This document shows, one piece after another, positions 26,738-36,284 of a DNA stretch of 64,000 nt. Below the pieces are notes generated by a model that saw nothing but the letters and a program-made list of their open reading frames with translations, searched no databases and was not told the DNA's origin. A program made the translations under genes and the position numbers. The stretch is taken from NCBI GenBank assembly GCA_965115915.1, contig OZ220483.1:1736001-1800000 (forward strand). Direction: 5' to 3'. Positions within the stretch are counted from its first letter, which is position 1, and each line of letters opens with the position of its first letter. The DNA is from G965115915 sp965115915 (GTDB lineage: Bacteria > Pseudomonadota > Gammaproteobacteria > Eutrophobiales > Eutrophobiaceae).

Positions 26738-28115
26738 GACTACCCTCCAGTATCATCTCCGCCTGTTCCCCGGCATTGCCGGTATAATCCGCCGGACTCA
26801 GTGACAACAATCGCTGTTTCAACGCCTCGGGCAACGAGGTGTTGCGTATGAAATCATGCAACATGTCACGGTCGACCTCCCTGCCACGGGTCAATGACTT
26901 GAGCTGTTCATAAGCGTCCCGCTCCCCCTGCCAACGCATCACAGCCTGTATCGCCTCGGCAAGGATCTGCCAATTCGCATCCAGCTCGCCTCCGATCACG
27001 GCGCTATCCACCTCCAGTCCATCCAGGCCTCGGCACAAAGACTGCAACGCAATATCAACATGCGCGAACACCACACCCAGGTTGCGCAAGGTCGTGGAAT
27101 CAGTCAAGTCACGCTGCCAACGCGATATTGGCAGGCAATGGCTCAGATGCGAGGCAACGGCATTCGCCAAACCCAGGTTGCCCTCCGCGTTTTCAAAGTC
27201 AATCGGGTTCACCTTGTGTGGCATGGTAGAAGACCCCACCTCGTCAGCATGGCTGCGCTGACAGAAATAACCCAGACTGATATAGGACCAGAAATCACGG
27301 CACAAATCGATCAGAATGGTGTTGACCAACACCATGTGATTCATCAGTTCCGCGACATAGTCGTGTGACTCAATCTGTGTGGTATGTGGATTCCATACCA
27401 GGCCCAGGCCCTCGACAAAGCGCCGCGACAGCGACATCCAATCGATGTCGGAACAGCTTGCAATATGGGCGTTGAAATTACCGGTCGCGCCATTCAGCTT
27501 TCCAAACACCGGCTGCGCCTGTAACTGTTCCAACTGACGACCAAGCCGGTGGATATAAATGGCCAACTCCTTGCCCAGCGTGGAGGGGGTGGCCGGCTGC
27601 CCATGGGTACGACACATCATCGGCATATCCTTGTATCTTTCGGCCTGCTGTACAAGCCGGTCCAGCACCTGCTCCAGCGCGGGCAGCAAATGACGATCCC
27701 GCGCAGCAAGCAGCATCAGCCCATAAGACAGATTATTGATGTCTTCGGAGGTACAGGCAAAATGAACAAACGCAACCCGGGACTGAAACGCCGGATTTTG
27801 TTCGAGCAGCTCACGCAGAAACAATTCCACCGCCTTGACATCGTGGTTGGTAACAGACTCATGCTGTTTGACCCGTTTGGCCTGAGGCAACGAAAAATCC
27901 CTGTGCACACGATCCAGCCACTGACGTTCGGCGACCTCCAATGCCGGACAGCCCGCTATCTCCGGCGTATCCGCCAGCATCTTCAACCACTCAATCTCCA
28001 CCTGCAAGCGATGACGGATCAGGCTGTATTCACTGAACACCTCCCGCAACGACACCAGTCTGTCTGCATAACGCCCGTCAAGCGGGGAGATGGCCGTCAA
28101 CGCACAGTGTTCCAC
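26721..28115 (-). CDS. purB: Adenylosuccinate lyase (PurB)
   Basis: This 464-residue fumarase-superfamily enzyme cleaves SAICAR and adenylosuccinate in purine synthesis. The signature GSSTMPHKVNPIDFEN is intact, with the catalytic His regions THGQPATPST and SVTNHDVKAVE. I chose GTG 28115, which begins MEHCALTAISPLDGRYAD as in the family and lies 8 bp after the aldo/keto reductase stop. A longer reading to 28,214 would add 33 residues of unrelated sequence inside that gene. Confidence 0.95.
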   Translation of the reverse strand: MEHCALTAISPLDGRYADRLVSLREVFSEYSLIRHRLQVEIEWLKMLADTPEIAGCPALEVAERQWLDRVHRDFSLPQAKRVKQHESVTNHDVKAVELFLRELLEQNPAFQSRVAFVHFACTSEDINNLSYGLMLLAARDRHLLPALEQVLDRLVQQAERYKDMPMMCRTHGQPATPSTLGKELAIYIHRLGRQLEQLQAQPVFGKLNGATGNFNAHIASCSDIDWMSLSRRFVEGLGLVWNPHTTQIESHDYVAELMNHMVLVNTILIDLCRDFWSYISLGYFCQRSHADEVGSSTMPHKVNPIDFENAEGNLGLANAVASHLSHCLPISRWQRDLTDSTTLRNLGVVFAHVDIALQSLCRGLDGLEVDSAVIGGELDANWQILAEAIQAVMRWQGERDAYEQLKSLTRGREVDRDMLHDFIRNTSLPEALKQRLLSLSPADYTGNAGEQAEMILEGSRGRGV

Positions 28116-28122
28116 AACACGT

Positions 28123-29166
28123 TCAGGGACAGGGGTTGGGTTGCTGTTCGTGTATCTGTTCGATTTGCTCGAGTAACTCTGCGTGCAGATCGAGTTCAAT
28201 GCTGGCAATATCACTACGCAACTGCTCCATCGTTGTCGCCCCGATGATGTTACTGGTCAGAAAGGGACGCGAATTGACATAGGCGAGCGCCATCTGGGCC
28301 GGGTCAAGGCCGTATTCCCGGGCAAGCCCCACATAACGTTCGGTGCAGGCCACAGCGAGCCCCGAACGGTAACGCTGAAAATGCGAAAACAGTGTGAGCC
28401 TGGCGCCGGCAGGCAATTTCCCATCCAGATACTTCCCGCTCAATGCGCCAAAGGCGAGCGGTGAATAGGCCAGCAGACCCACCTGCTCGCGGTGCGCAAA
28501 CTCGGCCAGACCCACCTCGAAGGTACGATTAAGCAGGTTATAGGGATTCTGAATGCTGACAATACGTGGCAGGCCCTTGGCACTGGCGATGCGCAGATAT
28601 TCGGCAACTCCCCACGGGGTCTCATTGGATATGCCGATATGACGTATCTTGCCTGCCTGCTGCAGACGCCCGAGGGCCTCCAGGGTCTCTTCAACAGGTA
28701 CCCCGTCCTTTTCCGGGACATGACGATAACCGAGCTGGCCAAAAAAATTGGTGCCCCGCTCAGGCCAATGTATCTGGTAGAGATCGATGTAATCCGTTTG
28801 CAGCCGGTGCAGGCTATCATCCAGGGCCTGGACGATGTTCTGCTGATTGGCTGCCGCCTTGCCGTTTCGAATCCAGGGTATCCAGTCCGCACTGGCGGCA
28901 AATTTGGACGCGATTACCAGCTTGTCGCGTGCCTGCCTGCGGAGCCAGCTACCGATAAAGACCTCTGTCCGGCCATAACTGTCCTGTTTTGGCGGGACCG
29001 GATACAGTTCCGCAGTATCAATGAAATTGATGCCCTGAGCGAGCGCATAATCCAATTGCTCATGCGCCTGCGTCTCGGTGTTCTGTTCTCCCCAGGTCAT
29101 CGTGCCCAGGCATATGCGGCTTACCTGGAGATCGGTACCCCCCAGCGAGCTGTATTGCATATTCAT
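28123..29166 (-). CDS. Aldo/keto reductase (Tas type)
   Basis: This 347-residue NADP(H)-dependent oxidoreductase has a TIM-barrel fold. Its start MNMQYSSLGGTDLQVSRICL, the motif GTMTWGEQNTE, catalytic Asp/Tyr in IDTAELYPVP, Lys in VIASKFA and His in YQIHWPER fit the Tas subgroup. The start ATG 29166 is preceded by GGAGA at eight bases. A longer reading to 29,454 would pass through the dispersed repeat and is rejected. The physiological substrate is unknown. It lies 7 bp upstream of purB and is probably co-transcribed. Confidence 0.87.
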   Translation of the reverse strand: MNMQYSSLGGTDLQVSRICLGTMTWGEQNTETQAHEQLDYALAQGINFIDTAELYPVPPKQDSYGRTEVFIGSWLRRQARDKLVIASKFAASADWIPWIRNGKAAANQQNIVQALDDSLHRLQTDYIDLYQIHWPERGTNFFGQLGYRHVPEKDGVPVEETLEALGRLQQAGKIRHIGISNETPWGVAEYLRIASAKGLPRIVSIQNPYNLLNRTFEVGLAEFAHREQVGLLAYSPLAFGALSGKYLDGKLPAGARLTLFSHFQRYRSGLAVACTERYVGLAREYGLDPAQMALAYVNSRPFLTSNIIGATTMEQLRSDIASIELDLHAELLEQIEQIHEQQPNPCP

Positions 29167-29232
29167 AACTAATGTCTCCGTATATTCTCGAGGCTGGATT
29201 CTACCGCATTGTCCGCCAGCATACACACACTT

Positions 29233-29365
29233 CCATGCAGGTGCACGGCAGTGAAACTGCGAGGGCATCGGCTTCCCCCCACCGCAGCAGCCAGCGCTCT
29301 GCGGCTCGGCCGCTGCGACTCCCCCTGGGGGAGTGATTGGAGGCCGGACCCGGACACTTCCATCC
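29233..29365 (-). repeat. Dispersed repeat, copy 3 (inverted)
   Basis: Read on the minus strand, this intergenic block carries the same blocks in the same order as copy 2: a GGCCTCCAATCACTCCCC-type start, the GGGGGAGTCGCAGC palindrome arm, TGCGGTGGGG, and CCCTCGCAGTTTCACTGCCG. Identity is lower than between copies 1 and 2. It occupies the divergent space between the aldo/keto reductase and the class II aldolase genes. Confidence 0.55.
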
Positions 29366-29423
29366 AACCCGTACCGGCAACGGCGCTTCCGCCTGCCCGC
29401 ACAATAGTGCATTATGTCCGCAT

Positions 29424-30080
29424 ATGGCACACCAAATGTCTGCTGATGAAGCACGTCTACGCACGGAACTGCTGGCCGCGGTAAGGAAGTTCGGTGAATT
29501 GAGTGCCGGCTGCTCCGGCAACGCCAGCGTACGACTGGCGGACGGCTTTCTGATTACCCCCAGCGGGAAACGCTGTGCCGATCTGCTACAGAGCGAACTG
29601 GTACGCTGCGATCAACACGGACAACGGATGCATGGGGCACTCGCCGCCTCCAGCGAATGGCGCCTGCACCAAACGATCTATGCGGCAAACATGGCCACAA
29701 ACGCTGTGGTGCATGTGCATTCACCCTATGCCACCGCGATCGCCTGCACGCGGCAGGGTATCCCGGCCTTTCATTACATGGTGGCCATCGCTGGCGGTAC
29801 GGACATCCGCTGTGCACACTACGCCACCTTTGGCACCCAGGCACTGGCCGACCATGCGCTGGAGGCACTCCAGGGCCGTCACGCCTGTCTGCTGGCAAAC
29901 CACGGCATGATCGCGCTGGGCAAGGATGCGGCCACAGCACTCGGGATGGCACAGGAAGTAGAGACCCTGGCACGACAATACTGGCTAAGCCGCCAGCATG
30001 GAGAGCCGGTCATACTGGATGCGGAAGAGATGCGCATCAACCTGGAGAAATTCCGGTACTACGGTACCCGCCGGGACTGA
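29424..30080 (+). CDS. Class II aldolase/adducin family protein
   Basis: This 218-residue protein resembles L-fuculose-phosphate aldolase. The phosphate-binding GCSGNASVR, catalytic Glu in SSEWRLHQTIY, zinc ligands in VHVHSPYATAIA and a late ANHGMIALG histidine form a complete active site. Such enzymes cleave or dehydrate sugar phosphates (fuculose-1-phosphate, methylthioribulose-1-phosphate and others); the substrate cannot be read here. ATG 29424 is preferred, with a possible restart at 29436; no strong ribosome site is seen. Its 3' end overlaps the convergent trpC by 22 bp. Confidence 0.82.
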   Translation: MAHQMSADEARLRTELLAAVRKFGELSAGCSGNASVRLADGFLITPSGKRCADLLQSELVRCDQHGQRMHGALAASSEWRLHQTIYAANMATNAVVHVHSPYATAIACTRQGIPAFHYMVAIAGGTDIRCAHYATFGTQALADHALEALQGRHACLLANHGMIALGKDAATALGMAQEVETLARQYWLSRQHGEPVILDAEEMRINLEKFRYYGTRRD

Positions 30081-30910
30081 GCAGCCGGTCCACAAAACGC
30101 ATCCTCGGCAAGCAACCGCGACAAGGCCAGGCCCGGGTCCTCGGCCCGCATCAGTGCCTCGCCGACCAGAAAGGCATGCACACCGTGTCTGCGCATCAGC
30201 ACGATATCGGTCGCGCTGCGGATCCCACTCTCGGTAATAACCGTGCGATCAGGAAACAGATCCGGCAACAGTTCCAATGTGACCCGCAGATCGGTACGGA
30301 AACTGTGCAGATTGCGGTTGTTTATTCCGATCAGCGGGGTACGCAGCAGCAGTCCACGCTCCAGTTCCCTGCGGTCATGCACCTCGACCAACACGTCCAT
30401 GCCCAGTTCCTGTGCCTGGACACTGAACTCGGAAAGCTGCATATCACTCAGCACCGCCACGATCAACAGGATACAGTCGGCACCAAGCAGCCGCGACTCG
30501 TCCACCTGCCAACTCTCGATGATGAAGTCTTTGCGCAGCACTGGCAAAGAACAAACCTCCCTGGCCTGTTGCAGATAGGAATCATCGCCCTGAAAATGCG
30601 GCTTGTCAGTCAATACCGAGAGGGCGCAGGCACCATTCTCGGCATAGCCGGTCGCGATCCGTGCCGGGTCGGTGGCACTGCAAATACGCCCCGCACTGGG
30701 CGAAGCATATTTGATCTCGGCAATCAGCGCGGCCTTGCCATCCGCCACCTGCCGCCTGATCCGGGATGCAAAACCACGTGTCGGCTCACAGTCCCGCACA
30801 CGTGCCTGCAGCTCAGCGGCAGGCAATTCACGCATGCGCCTCGCGACCCAATCCCGCTTGTCTTCCAGTATCCGCTTCAGCCTGTCCGACGCAGCATTCA
30901 CCGGGTGCAT
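30059..30910 (-). CDS. trpC: Indole-3-glycerol phosphate synthase
   Basis: This 283-residue TIM-barrel enzyme of tryptophan synthesis closes CdRP to indole glycerol phosphate. Key segments are present: LIAEIKYASPSAG (catalytic Lys/Glu), VLRKDFIIE, VEVHDRRELE, IGINNRNLHSF and ITESGIRSATD. ATG 30910 overlaps trpD by 13 bp. GTG 30901 would give an exact GTGA overlap and is an equally plausible start. There is no fused trpF domain. Confidence 0.95.
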   Translation of the reverse strand: MHPVNAASDRLKRILEDKRDWVARRMRELPAAELQARVRDCEPTRGFASRIRRQVADGKAALIAEIKYASPSAGRICSATDPARIATGYAENGACALSVLTDKPHFQGDDSYLQQAREVCSLPVLRKDFIIESWQVDESRLLGADCILLIVAVLSDMQLSEFSVQAQELGMDVLVEVHDRRELERGLLLRTPLIGINNRNLHSFRTDLRVTLELLPDLFPDRTVITESGIRSATDIVLMRRHGVHAFLVGEALMRAEDPGLALSRLLAEDAFCGPAAQSRRVP

Positions 30911-31923
30911 TGTGCCTGTTCACCGAAAAGGACCAATGCCTGCAATTTGCCCAGCGCACTGCCATCCCGAATCGCAGCGGCGGCCCTGGTTACACCCGCT
31001 GCCAGGTCTGCCTCCAGTCCAGCCACATAGATCGCCGCGCCCGCATTCAGGCAAACCATGTCATGGGCAACCCCGGGTTCACCGTCAAGCACCGCGAGCA
31101 TCTTTTCCAGACTGTCCTCCACGCCCTTCACACGCAGCGGGGACAGGTCCGCGGAACGTAGTCCTACCGCCTCAGGCCAGGTGCTATATTCACTGATCGC
31201 TCCCGCGCGCAGTTCCGCTATCCGGGTCGGTGCAGCAAGACTGAACTCATCCAGGCCATCCTCGGCGTGCACAACCATCACATGTTGGCTACCCAGATGA
31301 CGCAAGGTCTCTGCCAACGGTCGCAGCCAGCGTGCGTCAAACACACCCAACACCTGACAGGACGCCCCCGCCGGGTTGGTAAGCGGCCCCAGCAGATTGA
31401 AAATGGTACGTATACCAAGCTCCTTCCGGGGCTGGATGGCATGTTTCATCGCCTTGTGATAGTTGGGCGCATAGATAAAGGCCACACCGATCTGATGCAA
31501 ACACTGTGCAGTCTGCTCCGCATCCAGATGCAAATTGACCCCTGCCGCTTCCAGCACATCGGCACTGCCCGAGGTACTGGACACCGAGCGATTCCCATGC
31601 TTTGCCACCCTGGCACCCGCCGCCGCCGCAACCAACGCCGCTGTCGTGGAAATGTTGAACAACTCCGCCCCATCACCGCCTGTGCCACAAGTATCCACCA
31701 GGGTGCCGCAATCGGTCCGTATCGGCTCCAGTAATTCACGCATCACCGCAGCAGCGGCGGCAATTTCATCGACCGTCTCGCCCTTGACATGCAGGCCCAG
31801 CAAAAAGGCCCCTATCTGGGCCGGGGTGGCATCACCACACATAATCTGATGCATCGCCGCCTTCATCTCTTCCGCGTTCAGATCGCCGCCCTCACCAAGC
31901 AGCCTTATTGCCCGACGCATCAT
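30898..31923 (-). CDS. trpD: Anthranilate phosphoribosyltransferase
   Basis: This 341-residue enzyme joins anthranilate to PRPP, the second step of the tryptophan branch. PRPP-binding DTCGTGGDGAELFNIST and anthranilate-site KHGNRSVSSTSGSADVLEA are intact. It is linked to trpG by an ATGA overlap and to trpC downstream, forming the trpGDC operon of pseudomonad type, with trpE outside the window. Confidence 0.96.
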   Translation of the reverse strand: MMRRAIRLLGEGGDLNAEEMKAAMHQIMCGDATPAQIGAFLLGLHVKGETVDEIAAAAAVMRELLEPIRTDCGTLVDTCGTGGDGAELFNISTTAALVAAAAGARVAKHGNRSVSSTSGSADVLEAAGVNLHLDAEQTAQCLHQIGVAFIYAPNYHKAMKHAIQPRKELGIRTIFNLLGPLTNPAGASCQVLGVFDARWLRPLAETLRHLGSQHVMVVHAEDGLDEFSLAAPTRIAELRAGAISEYSTWPEAVGLRSADLSPLRVKGVEDSLEKMLAVLDGEPGVAHDMVCLNAGAAIYVAGLEADLAAGVTRAAAAIRDGSALGKLQALVLFGEQAQCTR

Positions 31924-32519
31924 CCGCCCGACCCGGCGTCGCGCTGAAGCAGAAAACTCTGCAGCAACTCGTGTCCGTAGGAACTCAGTATGGACTCGGG
32001 ATGAAACTGCACCCCGGAAACCGGCAATTCCTTGTGGCGCACCCCCATGATTTCATCCAACTGCCCCGCATCATCCTGCGTCCACGCGGTGATCTCGAGA
32101 CAGTCCGGCAGGCTCTGCTGTTCAATAACCAGCGAGTGATAGCGGGTTGCGGTAAACGGGCTGACCAGCTCATGGAACACATCGACCCCGGTGTGATATA
32201 TCTCCGAGGTCTTGCCGTGCATGATGGACTTGGCGTGGACTATGCGCCCGCCAAAAGACTGGCCGATGGCCTGATGTCCCAGACAAACTCCGAGGATCGG
32301 GACCCTCCCCTGAAAATACGGTATCAGGCTGAGTGATATGCCTGCCTCATTCGGGGTACAGGGACCCGGCGAGATCACGATATAATCGGGTGCCATCTCC
32401 TCTATCTGCTCCAATGAAAGCTGATCGTTGCGCCATACCTCGACCCGCTGCCCCAGTTCCGTCAGATAGTGGACCAGGTTCCAGGTAAAGGAGTCATAAT
32501 TGTCTATCATCAATAACAT
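31920..32519 (-). CDS. trpG: Anthranilate synthase glutamine amidotransferase component
   Basis: This 199-residue class I glutamine amidotransferase supplies ammonia to TrpE; it could also serve PabB. The oxyanion and nucleophile region GVCLGHQAIGQSFGG (Cys near residue 79) and VQFHPESILS (catalytic His/Glu) are clear. ATG 32519 gives the classic MLLMIDNYDSFTWNLV start; ATG 32528 would add three residues. The gene is divergent from the DUF3530 gene, so its promoter lies in 32,520–32,646. Confidence 0.94.
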   Translation of the reverse strand: MLLMIDNYDSFTWNLVHYLTELGQRVEVWRNDQLSLEQIEEMAPDYIVISPGPCTPNEAGISLSLIPYFQGRVPILGVCLGHQAIGQSFGGRIVHAKSIMHGKTSEIYHTGVDVFHELVSPFTATRYHSLVIEQQSLPDCLEITAWTQDDAGQLDEIMGVRHKELPVSGVQFHPESILSSYGHELLQSFLLQRDAGSGG

Positions 32520-32646
32520 TGGCCGCATCACCACTGTGCAGAATAAAACCGCGCCGATACTATCACAATGCGCGGGGTACCGGGTGTGGCAACCACTCAT
32601 CACCCCACTGGCCGCCCCTGTCACCGACTCCGAGTCCGGATAACCC

Positions 32647-33501
32647 ATGTATCACCGCAACACCTGCTGTCACAGGACCACGCTGGCACTGCTCCTGAGC
32701 CTGCCACTGTTATCCGGCCTGTACACTGTACATTGCGGTGCGGAACAGAACCGTGAAACGATCATCGCCCAACATCTTATCGATCAGGTAAATGATGCAC
32801 AGTTGGTCTGGCTGGAAGCGGACAAGGAGTCGTTTCTGAATCTTTTCAACGCGGCCTGGGACGGGGAACATACTACCGCGCTGATCCTGCTGCATGGCAT
32901 GGGCCAACATCCCGACTGGCCAAAACTCATACAGCCGCTGCGTCTGGAACTTGCCGGCGTGGGCCTGCCCGTGTTGTCCATGCAGCTTCCACTGTTGTCA
33001 CCACAACGGCCTGCCGCCGCTTATTCCACCACCACACCGGATATCGGCAAACGTCTGGATGCTGGATACCACTGGCTGCGGCAGCGTGGCCATACGCGGA
33101 TCTTTCTTGTCGGCCATGGTTTCGGTGCCCTCAGCGCACTGCATGCCTTGACAAGAAAGCAGACACCCGGAGGAAAATTCTCGGGTCTGGTGATGCTCGG
33201 GATCGGGGAATACCCTTACCTCAGCCCACGTATCCGGCAATACCGGCTACTGGAAAAACTGCGCCAGCCCACGCTGGACATCTACTTTGACCCTGCCCGG
33301 CATCCCACGTCCGAACGTGCGCTGCAACGCCGGCTGGCCATCCGCAAAGGTGGCAACCCGGTATTCCAGCAAATTCACATCCATACCGGTGACAAAAGTT
33401 CCACCGACATGGAAAAACATCTGGCTGGGCATATAAAAGCATGGTTGGACGGACTGCCGGAGACCACCGCCGAAACGGTGCGGGAAGCCGCAGGCGACTG
33501 A
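32647..33501 (+). CDS. DUF3530 family alpha/beta-hydrolase-like exported protein
   Basis: This 284-residue protein has a hydrophobic N-terminal signal (about residues 11–30), so it is probably exported. The rest resembles DUF3530: ALILLHGMGQHPDW, GLPVLSMQLPLL, IFLVGHGFGALSALHAL (a GxGxG-type elbow where serine is replaced by Gly or Phe) and a late SFTDMEKHL-like region with KSSTDMEKHLAGHI. The nucleophile elbow lacks a standard serine, so hydrolase activity is doubtful. It is divergent from trpG. Confidence 0.75.
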   Translation: MYHRNTCCHRTTLALLLSLPLLSGLYTVHCGAEQNRETIIAQHLIDQVNDAQLVWLEADKESFLNLFNAAWDGEHTTALILLHGMGQHPDWPKLIQPLRLELAGVGLPVLSMQLPLLSPQRPAAAYSTTTPDIGKRLDAGYHWLRQRGHTRIFLVGHGFGALSALHALTRKQTPGGKFSGLVMLGIGEYPYLSPRIRQYRLLEKLRQPTLDIYFDPARHPTSERALQRRLAIRKGGNPVFQQIHIHTGDKSSTDMEKHLAGHIKAWLDGLPETTAETVREAAGD

Positions 33502-33522
33502 GCCAGAACGCGATTCCGGCTC

Positions 33523-34587
33523 TCATGGCAGCGCACCGTGCTCAGCAAGGCTCCAGAGGATATGCTCCTTCACCAGGGCACTCGCCATTGACAGACGTGA
33601 GCGCAATGCACTGACCACCTCAACACTGTGCGGGGCATTGCCAAGTGCAACAGCGATGTTCCGCTGCCAACGCTGATAGCCAATGCGACGTATCGCAGAA
33701 CCTTGCATCCTGCGCAGAAACTCGTCCTCCTCCCAGGCAAACAGCGCTATCAGACTGGCCTGATCCAGGCCGTGGCGCACCGCAAAGTCCGGCTGCTGGC
33801 TGAAACGGGCAAACTGATTCCATGGACACACAAGCTGACAGTCATCGCAACCGTAAATCCTGTTGCCCAGCGCCTTGCGAAACTCCAGTGGGATAACCCC
33901 CGGGAACTCTATGGTCAGATAAGACAGGCAGCGTCTCGCATCCAGTTCGCGTTCACCAACGATAGCACCGGTAGGACAGATATCGATACAACGGGTACAA
34001 CTGCCACAATGGTCGGTGCTGAAGCCGGGGTCCGCAGGTAGCGGGAGATTGGTGTATATCTCGCCGAGGAAAAACCACGAACCCGCGTACGGACGGATCA
34101 GGTTGGTATGCTTGCCTATCCAGCCCAAACCACCATTGCGTGCCAATGCCTTTTCCAGCACCGGTGCACTGTCGGTAAAACAGCGATAGCCGAAGTCACC
34201 GACCATTTCCTCTATCCGATCACACAGACGCTGCAGACGTTGACGCAACAACTTGTGGTAGTCACGTCCCAGCGCATAACGCGCAACGTATGCCAGTGTC
34301 GGGTCGGCGAGCACGGCATCGGCATCTCTGGCCTGCGCAGGCAGGTAATCCATGCACACAGAGATCACGGAAATCGTCCCCGGGACCAGCTCGGCGGGAC
34401 GGCTACGTCGGGTACCGTGCCGCTCCATCCATGCCATCTCGCCGTGCCTGCCCCGGGCAAGCCAGTTCATCAAATGGGCCTCATCCTCTGCCAGATCGGC
34501 TCCGCTGATACCCAGTTGCTGAAACCCGAGTTCCCTGCCCCAGTCCCTTATCTGCGCTGCCAAACGGTAATATTCCACCTCCGACAT
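33523..34587 (-). CDS. queG: Epoxyqueuosine reductase
   Basis: This 354-residue cobalamin-dependent enzyme performs the last step of queuosine synthesis in tRNA. The N-terminal cobalamin domain has ARYALGRDYHKLLRQRL and the SAPVLEKALARNGGLGWIGKHTNL motif. Two 4Fe-4S clusters are shown by CGSCTRCIDICPTGA and CDDCQLVCPWN, and a HEAT-like C-terminus follows. ATG 34587 gives the usual MSEVEYYRLAAQIRDWG start; upstream readings are unrelated sequence. It is divergent from the PerM-family gene and convergent with the DUF3530 gene. Confidence 0.94.
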   Translation of the reverse strand: MSEVEYYRLAAQIRDWGRELGFQQLGISGADLAEDEAHLMNWLARGRHGEMAWMERHGTRRSRPAELVPGTISVISVCMDYLPAQARDADAVLADPTLAYVARYALGRDYHKLLRQRLQRLCDRIEEMVGDFGYRCFTDSAPVLEKALARNGGLGWIGKHTNLIRPYAGSWFFLGEIYTNLPLPADPGFSTDHCGSCTRCIDICPTGAIVGERELDARRCLSYLTIEFPGVIPLEFRKALGNRIYGCDDCQLVCPWNQFARFSQQPDFAVRHGLDQASLIALFAWEEDEFLRRMQGSAIRRIGYQRWQRNIAVALGNAPHSVEVVSALRSRLSMASALVKEHILWSLAEHGALP

Positions 34588-34710
34588 ACGCCGTATGATA
34601 CCCTCGGATTTTGTCACTCGCCAATGGGAACGCGCAGCAACACGCGATGCAGAACCTTCCGGTTGTGGGCACAGTTTCGGCAAACGCCACGATTGCTCTA
34701 TACTCGCCGT

Positions 34711-35793
34711 GTGTTCAAACTGATCAAAGACTGGTATCAACGCTACCTGACCGACCCCCAGGCCGTAGCACTGATAGTGCTACTGCTGCCCGGGATAGTG
34801 ATCTTCTGGGTGCTCGGCAATATCCTGGCACCGGTGTTCGCAGCTATCATACTTGCCTATCTGCTGGACTCGCCGGTCGAATTGCTGGAAAAAAAGCTGC
34901 GCGTAGCACGACTCAGCGCGGTATGTGTCATCTTTCTGCTGTTCCTGGCACTACTGGGTTTCTCAGTGCTACTGCTGCTACCGCTGATCACCCAGCAGAT
35001 CAGCGAATTTCTTGACAATATGCCCGCGATGATCAACAACACCCAGGAATTGATCCTGCGTTTACAACGGAGATACCCACAACTGATCCCGGAGGATATC
35101 CTGAACCAATTGATCGCCAATATGCGTTCCGAACTGGCTTCCATGGGACGCAACATGCTGTCCTTCTGGTTATCCTCGATCCCTACCCTGATCACCGTTC
35201 TGGTCTATTTACTGCTGGTTCCACTGATGATCTTCTTTCTGCTGAAAGACAAGACACTGCTACTCCGTCACGCATCAAACTTGTTCCCCAGTTATCGGGG
35301 CGCGGCAAAACAACTGTGGGATGAGATGGATGCGCAGATGGGCAATTACATACGCGGAAAATCCTGCGAGATCATTATCATCGGTGCAGGTGCATTCATA
35401 ATCTTCTACACACTGGAACTGGAGTACAGCGTACTGCTTGCGATCGCCGTGGGTCTGTCCGTACTGATCCCCTACATCGGGGGGACAATAGTCACGCTGC
35501 CGGTGGTTCTGGTTGCCTATGCACAGTGGGGGCTTGATTCCAGTTTCTATTGGACTCTGGCCTGGTATCTGATACTACAGTTTCTGGATGGCAACGTGCT
35601 GGTCCCGATCCTCTTCTCCGAGGCGGTAAATCTGCACCCGGTAACGATCGTCGTCGCGATCCTGATATGCGGCGGCCTGTGGGGTTTCTGGGGAGTATTC
35701 TTTGCCATTCCGATCGCGACCCTGGTAAAGACACTGATTAACATCTGGCCTGAAAACCACGCTGTACCAACAGAGACATCGCAGGATGGATAA
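34711..35793 (+). CDS. AI-2E family transporter (PerM/YdiK type)
   Basis: This 360-residue inner-membrane protein has about eight hydrophobic segments and the family pattern NILAPVFAAIILAYLLDSPVE, a long central periplasmic stretch, and later VGLSVLIPYIGGTIVTLPV and LVPILFSEAVNLHPVTIV. Members export autoinducer-2 or act in Na+/H+ exchange; the substrate cannot be inferred. No ATG lies near the N-terminus, so GTG 34711 (VFKLIKDWYQRYL) is the likely start. The reading frame is open far upstream through queG, but that part is antisense to a real gene. Confidence 0.86.
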   Translation: MFKLIKDWYQRYLTDPQAVALIVLLLPGIVIFWVLGNILAPVFAAIILAYLLDSPVELLEKKLRVARLSAVCVIFLLFLALLGFSVLLLLPLITQQISEFLDNMPAMINNTQELILRLQRRYPQLIPEDILNQLIANMRSELASMGRNMLSFWLSSIPTLITVLVYLLLVPLMIFFLLKDKTLLLRHASNLFPSYRGAAKQLWDEMDAQMGNYIRGKSCEIIIIGAGAFIIFYTLELEYSVLLAIAVGLSVLIPYIGGTIVTLPVVLVAYAQWGLDSSFYWTLAWYLILQFLDGNVLVPILFSEAVNLHPVTIVVAILICGGLWGFWGVFFAIPIATLVKTLINIWPENHAVPTETSQDG

Positions 35794-35816
35794 ATTACGA
35801 CACCGGTCGACACGGT

Positions 35817-36239
35817 TCAGTGCGCATTGTCATCTTTCGTGACAGGGTCCAGTGCGATACCGGAATGGCCCCGGCATCGAAGACGGGCCCGTACTGCGCG
35901 CACCAACCAGGTCGCACCGATCAGGAAACAATTCAGCGCAGCCAGGCCATAATGCCAGCCATGCAGCACGCTGAAGCCCGTGTTTGACGCGGCAATACCA
36001 AACAGCACCGCAAGCCCCCAAAACAGCAGCACCAAAAAAATCCACAGTAGAAACTCCGGTGTTGGCATCGGCTGCGGTGACGCACCAGAGCTCGATGACA
36101 CATGTGAGTTGCCGGACCCGATAGCGAAGCTTTTAGGCAGTTCGAAACGGTGGACAGACGGGCACCAAAGCCCCTGCCATAGCCGCGGTGGGCACAGCAA
36201 ACGCCAGCACAGACGGAACAGTCTGGTCGGTATGCTCAC
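35817..36239 (-). CDS. Small membrane protein of the DotA/TraY locus
   Basis: This predicted 140-residue protein has two hydrophobic stretches (LLWIFLVLLFWGLAVLFGIA and LAALNCFLIGATWLV) and a Cys/Arg-rich N-terminal third. No family is recognised. It is last in the four-gene run 40,014→35,817, 45 bp after the preceding gene, and converges with the PerM-family gene. The two transmembrane segments support it being real, but the N-terminal start is uncertain. Confidence 0.5.
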   Translation of the reverse strand: MSIPTRLFRLCWRLLCPPRLWQGLWCPSVHRFELPKSFAIGSGNSHVSSSSGASPQPMPTPEFLLWIFLVLLFWGLAVLFGIAASNTGFSVLHGWHYGLAALNCFLIGATWLVRAVRARLRCRGHSGIALDPVTKDDNAH

Positions 36240-36284
36240 GCCATCCCGAACAACACGGCAGACATTGCGGCAGAGTAGTCCAGA

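Noticed and set aside
29167..29454. Long N-terminal extension of the aldo/keto reductase
   Set aside because: It would translate the dispersed repeat; the ATG at 29,166 has a good ribosome site and the family N-terminus.
34108..34710. 201-residue N-terminal extension of the PerM-family gene
   Set aside because: The extension lies antisense within queG and has no family match; a GTG at 34,711 gives the normal start.
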